This document shows positions 62,800 to 64,000 of a stretch of 64,000 bases of DNA, piece after piece. Each line of letters opens with the position of its first letter. Positions within the stretch are counted from its first letter, which is position 1. The position numbers and the translations under genes were made by a program. The DNA is from Thamnaconus septentrionalis. Lineage: Eukaryota > Chordata > Actinopteri > Tetraodontiformes > Monacanthidae. Where the stretch lies: the NCBI GenBank assembly GCA_009823395.1, contig CM020514.1, positions 12,197,466-12,261,465 of the forward strand. The letters run 5' to 3'. Below the pieces are notes generated by a model, which was not told the origin of the DNA, searched no databases, and saw only the letters and a program-made list of their open reading frames with translations.

Positions 62800-62808
62800 A
62801 TGTGTGTA
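62759..62808. repeat. (TG)n microsatellite
   Basis: About 50 bp of TG with TATG and CATG edges. Confidence 0.96.
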
Positions 62809-63117
62809 TTTCCCACTTGAGCTTGCAGTTATTGGAAGGTGTGATATCCCCACTGCCATATTAAGATGTAACGTGCCGAAAATTGAACTATGTGGAAGAT
62901 GAACCAATAGCAGAAAGTAGATTATGATCAATTATCACTGTAAGAGGGAAAAAAACAAAAACAAGCTGCAGTTCAGACAAGCCCTGACTGAAGCAGGTGG
63001 CTGGGCTCCAACTGTCATTTATAATGCGTGCGCGAGCTAACACACACACACACACACTCCCACTCACACAGTCGCTGCTCGCGGCAACACCGTTTTTCAT
63101 TCCCCAAATCTCAGCTG

Positions 63118-63121
<4 letters not shown>

Positions 63122-63166
<45 letters not shown>
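63122..63166. repeat. (AC)n microsatellite
   Basis: About 22 uninterrupted AC units; one of three CA tracts within 250 bp (another short one at 63041-63057). Confidence 0.97.
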
Positions 63167-63167
<1 letters not shown>

Positions 63168-63229
63168 TCATTACAGGTGCAAGTCCGGTCTTGCTGACTT
63201 GAGGAGAAAAAAAGATGCTTGATCAGAAA

Positions 63230-63230
<1 letters not shown>

Positions 63231-63293
<63 letters not shown>
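63231..63293. repeat. (AC)n microsatellite
   Basis: About 31 uninterrupted AC units, the longest CA tract in the window. With the (TG)n at 62759-62808 it forms a second pair of complementary dinucleotide tracts about 420 bp apart. Confidence 0.97.
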
Positions 63294-63296
<3 letters not shown>

Positions 63297-64000
63297 TGGT
63301 GTCGGGCTGCCAGACCAGAGTGTCAGTTTTAAAGTTAGATGAAGCAACTCAGGAGGGTTAGCTTAGAAAGCAGCATCCTGTTATTTTGTTTTTTTTAATG
63401 AACAACATCTTCCACACCGATACGAGTCACGGCAGCAGTCGCTGTGACCTTCGCATGTTGTTCCATATTGTCTAAACACAAAGGTAACTGCAGGGACACA
63501 CAGTGGCCCCAGGCGCCGTCTGCTTATTGCCAAGCATTTGTGGCTGCTGACCCACAGCGGAACTCTGGAACTGGAAGTGTTTCCGCATCTGTTTGCCCAA
63601 TGCTCTGAGCAAAATTGGCGTAAAAAAATATCGAATACAAAAAAATACATATAACTATTTTAGATTGTGTCCCTGCTGTTTGGATTGTGATGCACATGTT
63701 TTGTCCCTCGGGTCGAAGAGCACAGGGAGACTTCAGAACAAACACGCGCAACCCTCGCAGGTTGGGAGGAAGCAGCATCTCGCAGACAATATGGAGCCTC
63801 TGTCGTGGAACATATGGAAGGTTGTGTTCATCATGACTTCTGTGTATGACTTAACATCAACATTCTTTAGATTTGTGCCACATGTTTATGTTCAGATTCA
63901 ATAAAAAAAGAGGAAATTGAAAGTGAAATCTCTTAAACAACAGCAGGACCTGCAGTCGCTTTTCCTTTCAACTTCTTCTTCTTCTGCTGGAACTTTTTAG

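Overview
This window is vertebrate nuclear DNA, almost certainly from a teleost fish. It lies inside the 5' half of one large gene, erbb4 (the neuregulin receptor tyrosine kinase ErbB4), which is transcribed from the minus strand. Only two short coding blocks can be supported. Exon 2 (152 bp, 27274-27123) and exon 3 (187 bp, 6650-6464) together encode about 112 residues of extracellular domain I (L1). Both have AG acceptors, GT donors, and the exon lengths and intron phases (1, 0, 1) known for the EGFR/ErbB family. Exon 1 with the promoter lies beyond position 64000, and exon 4 lies before position 1. The paralogue (erbb4a or erbb4b) cannot be decided from two exons.

Everything else is intron. 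Positions 1-6463 are intron 3, 6651-27122 are the complete intron 2 (20,472 bp), and 27275-64000 are part of intron 1 (at least 36.7 kb). The teleost call rests on the repeats: dense (CA)n microsatellites, tRNA-derived SINEs with an L2-like tail, Tc1/mariner-like elements, a LINE 3' end with (ATGG)n, a piggyBac-like element and a PIF/Harbinger element, all families common in fish.

Layout from low to high coordinates. Intron 3 has a 290-bp (GA)n tract and a 9-bp minisatellite. Intron 2 has a Tc1-like remnant with a LINE 3' end nested inside it (8553-9139), a full SINE (19555-19932), a second SINE family (20018-20220), another full SINE with a perfect 13-bp target duplication (24221-24594) and a perfect 19-bp hairpin (25755-25813). 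Intron 1 has a Tc1-like transposase remnant (36510-36955), a 932-bp piggyBac-like element (44401-45332), a 2.1-kb Harbinger element with two convergent broken genes and expanded AT-rich microsatellites (47728-49837), a second type of Tc1 remnant (about 57990-58273) and a 5'-truncated SINE (61139-61429).

The large introns of developmental genes such as ERBB4 often hold cis-regulatory elements. Several motif-rich, repeat-free stretches are noted as candidates, but none can be confirmed without alignment to other fish. I see no second protein-coding gene, no structural RNA gene, no CRISPR array and no microbial or viral gene system. The most rewarding items are the ErbB4 exons, the nested and duplication-flanked transposon insertions, and the hairpin in intron 2.
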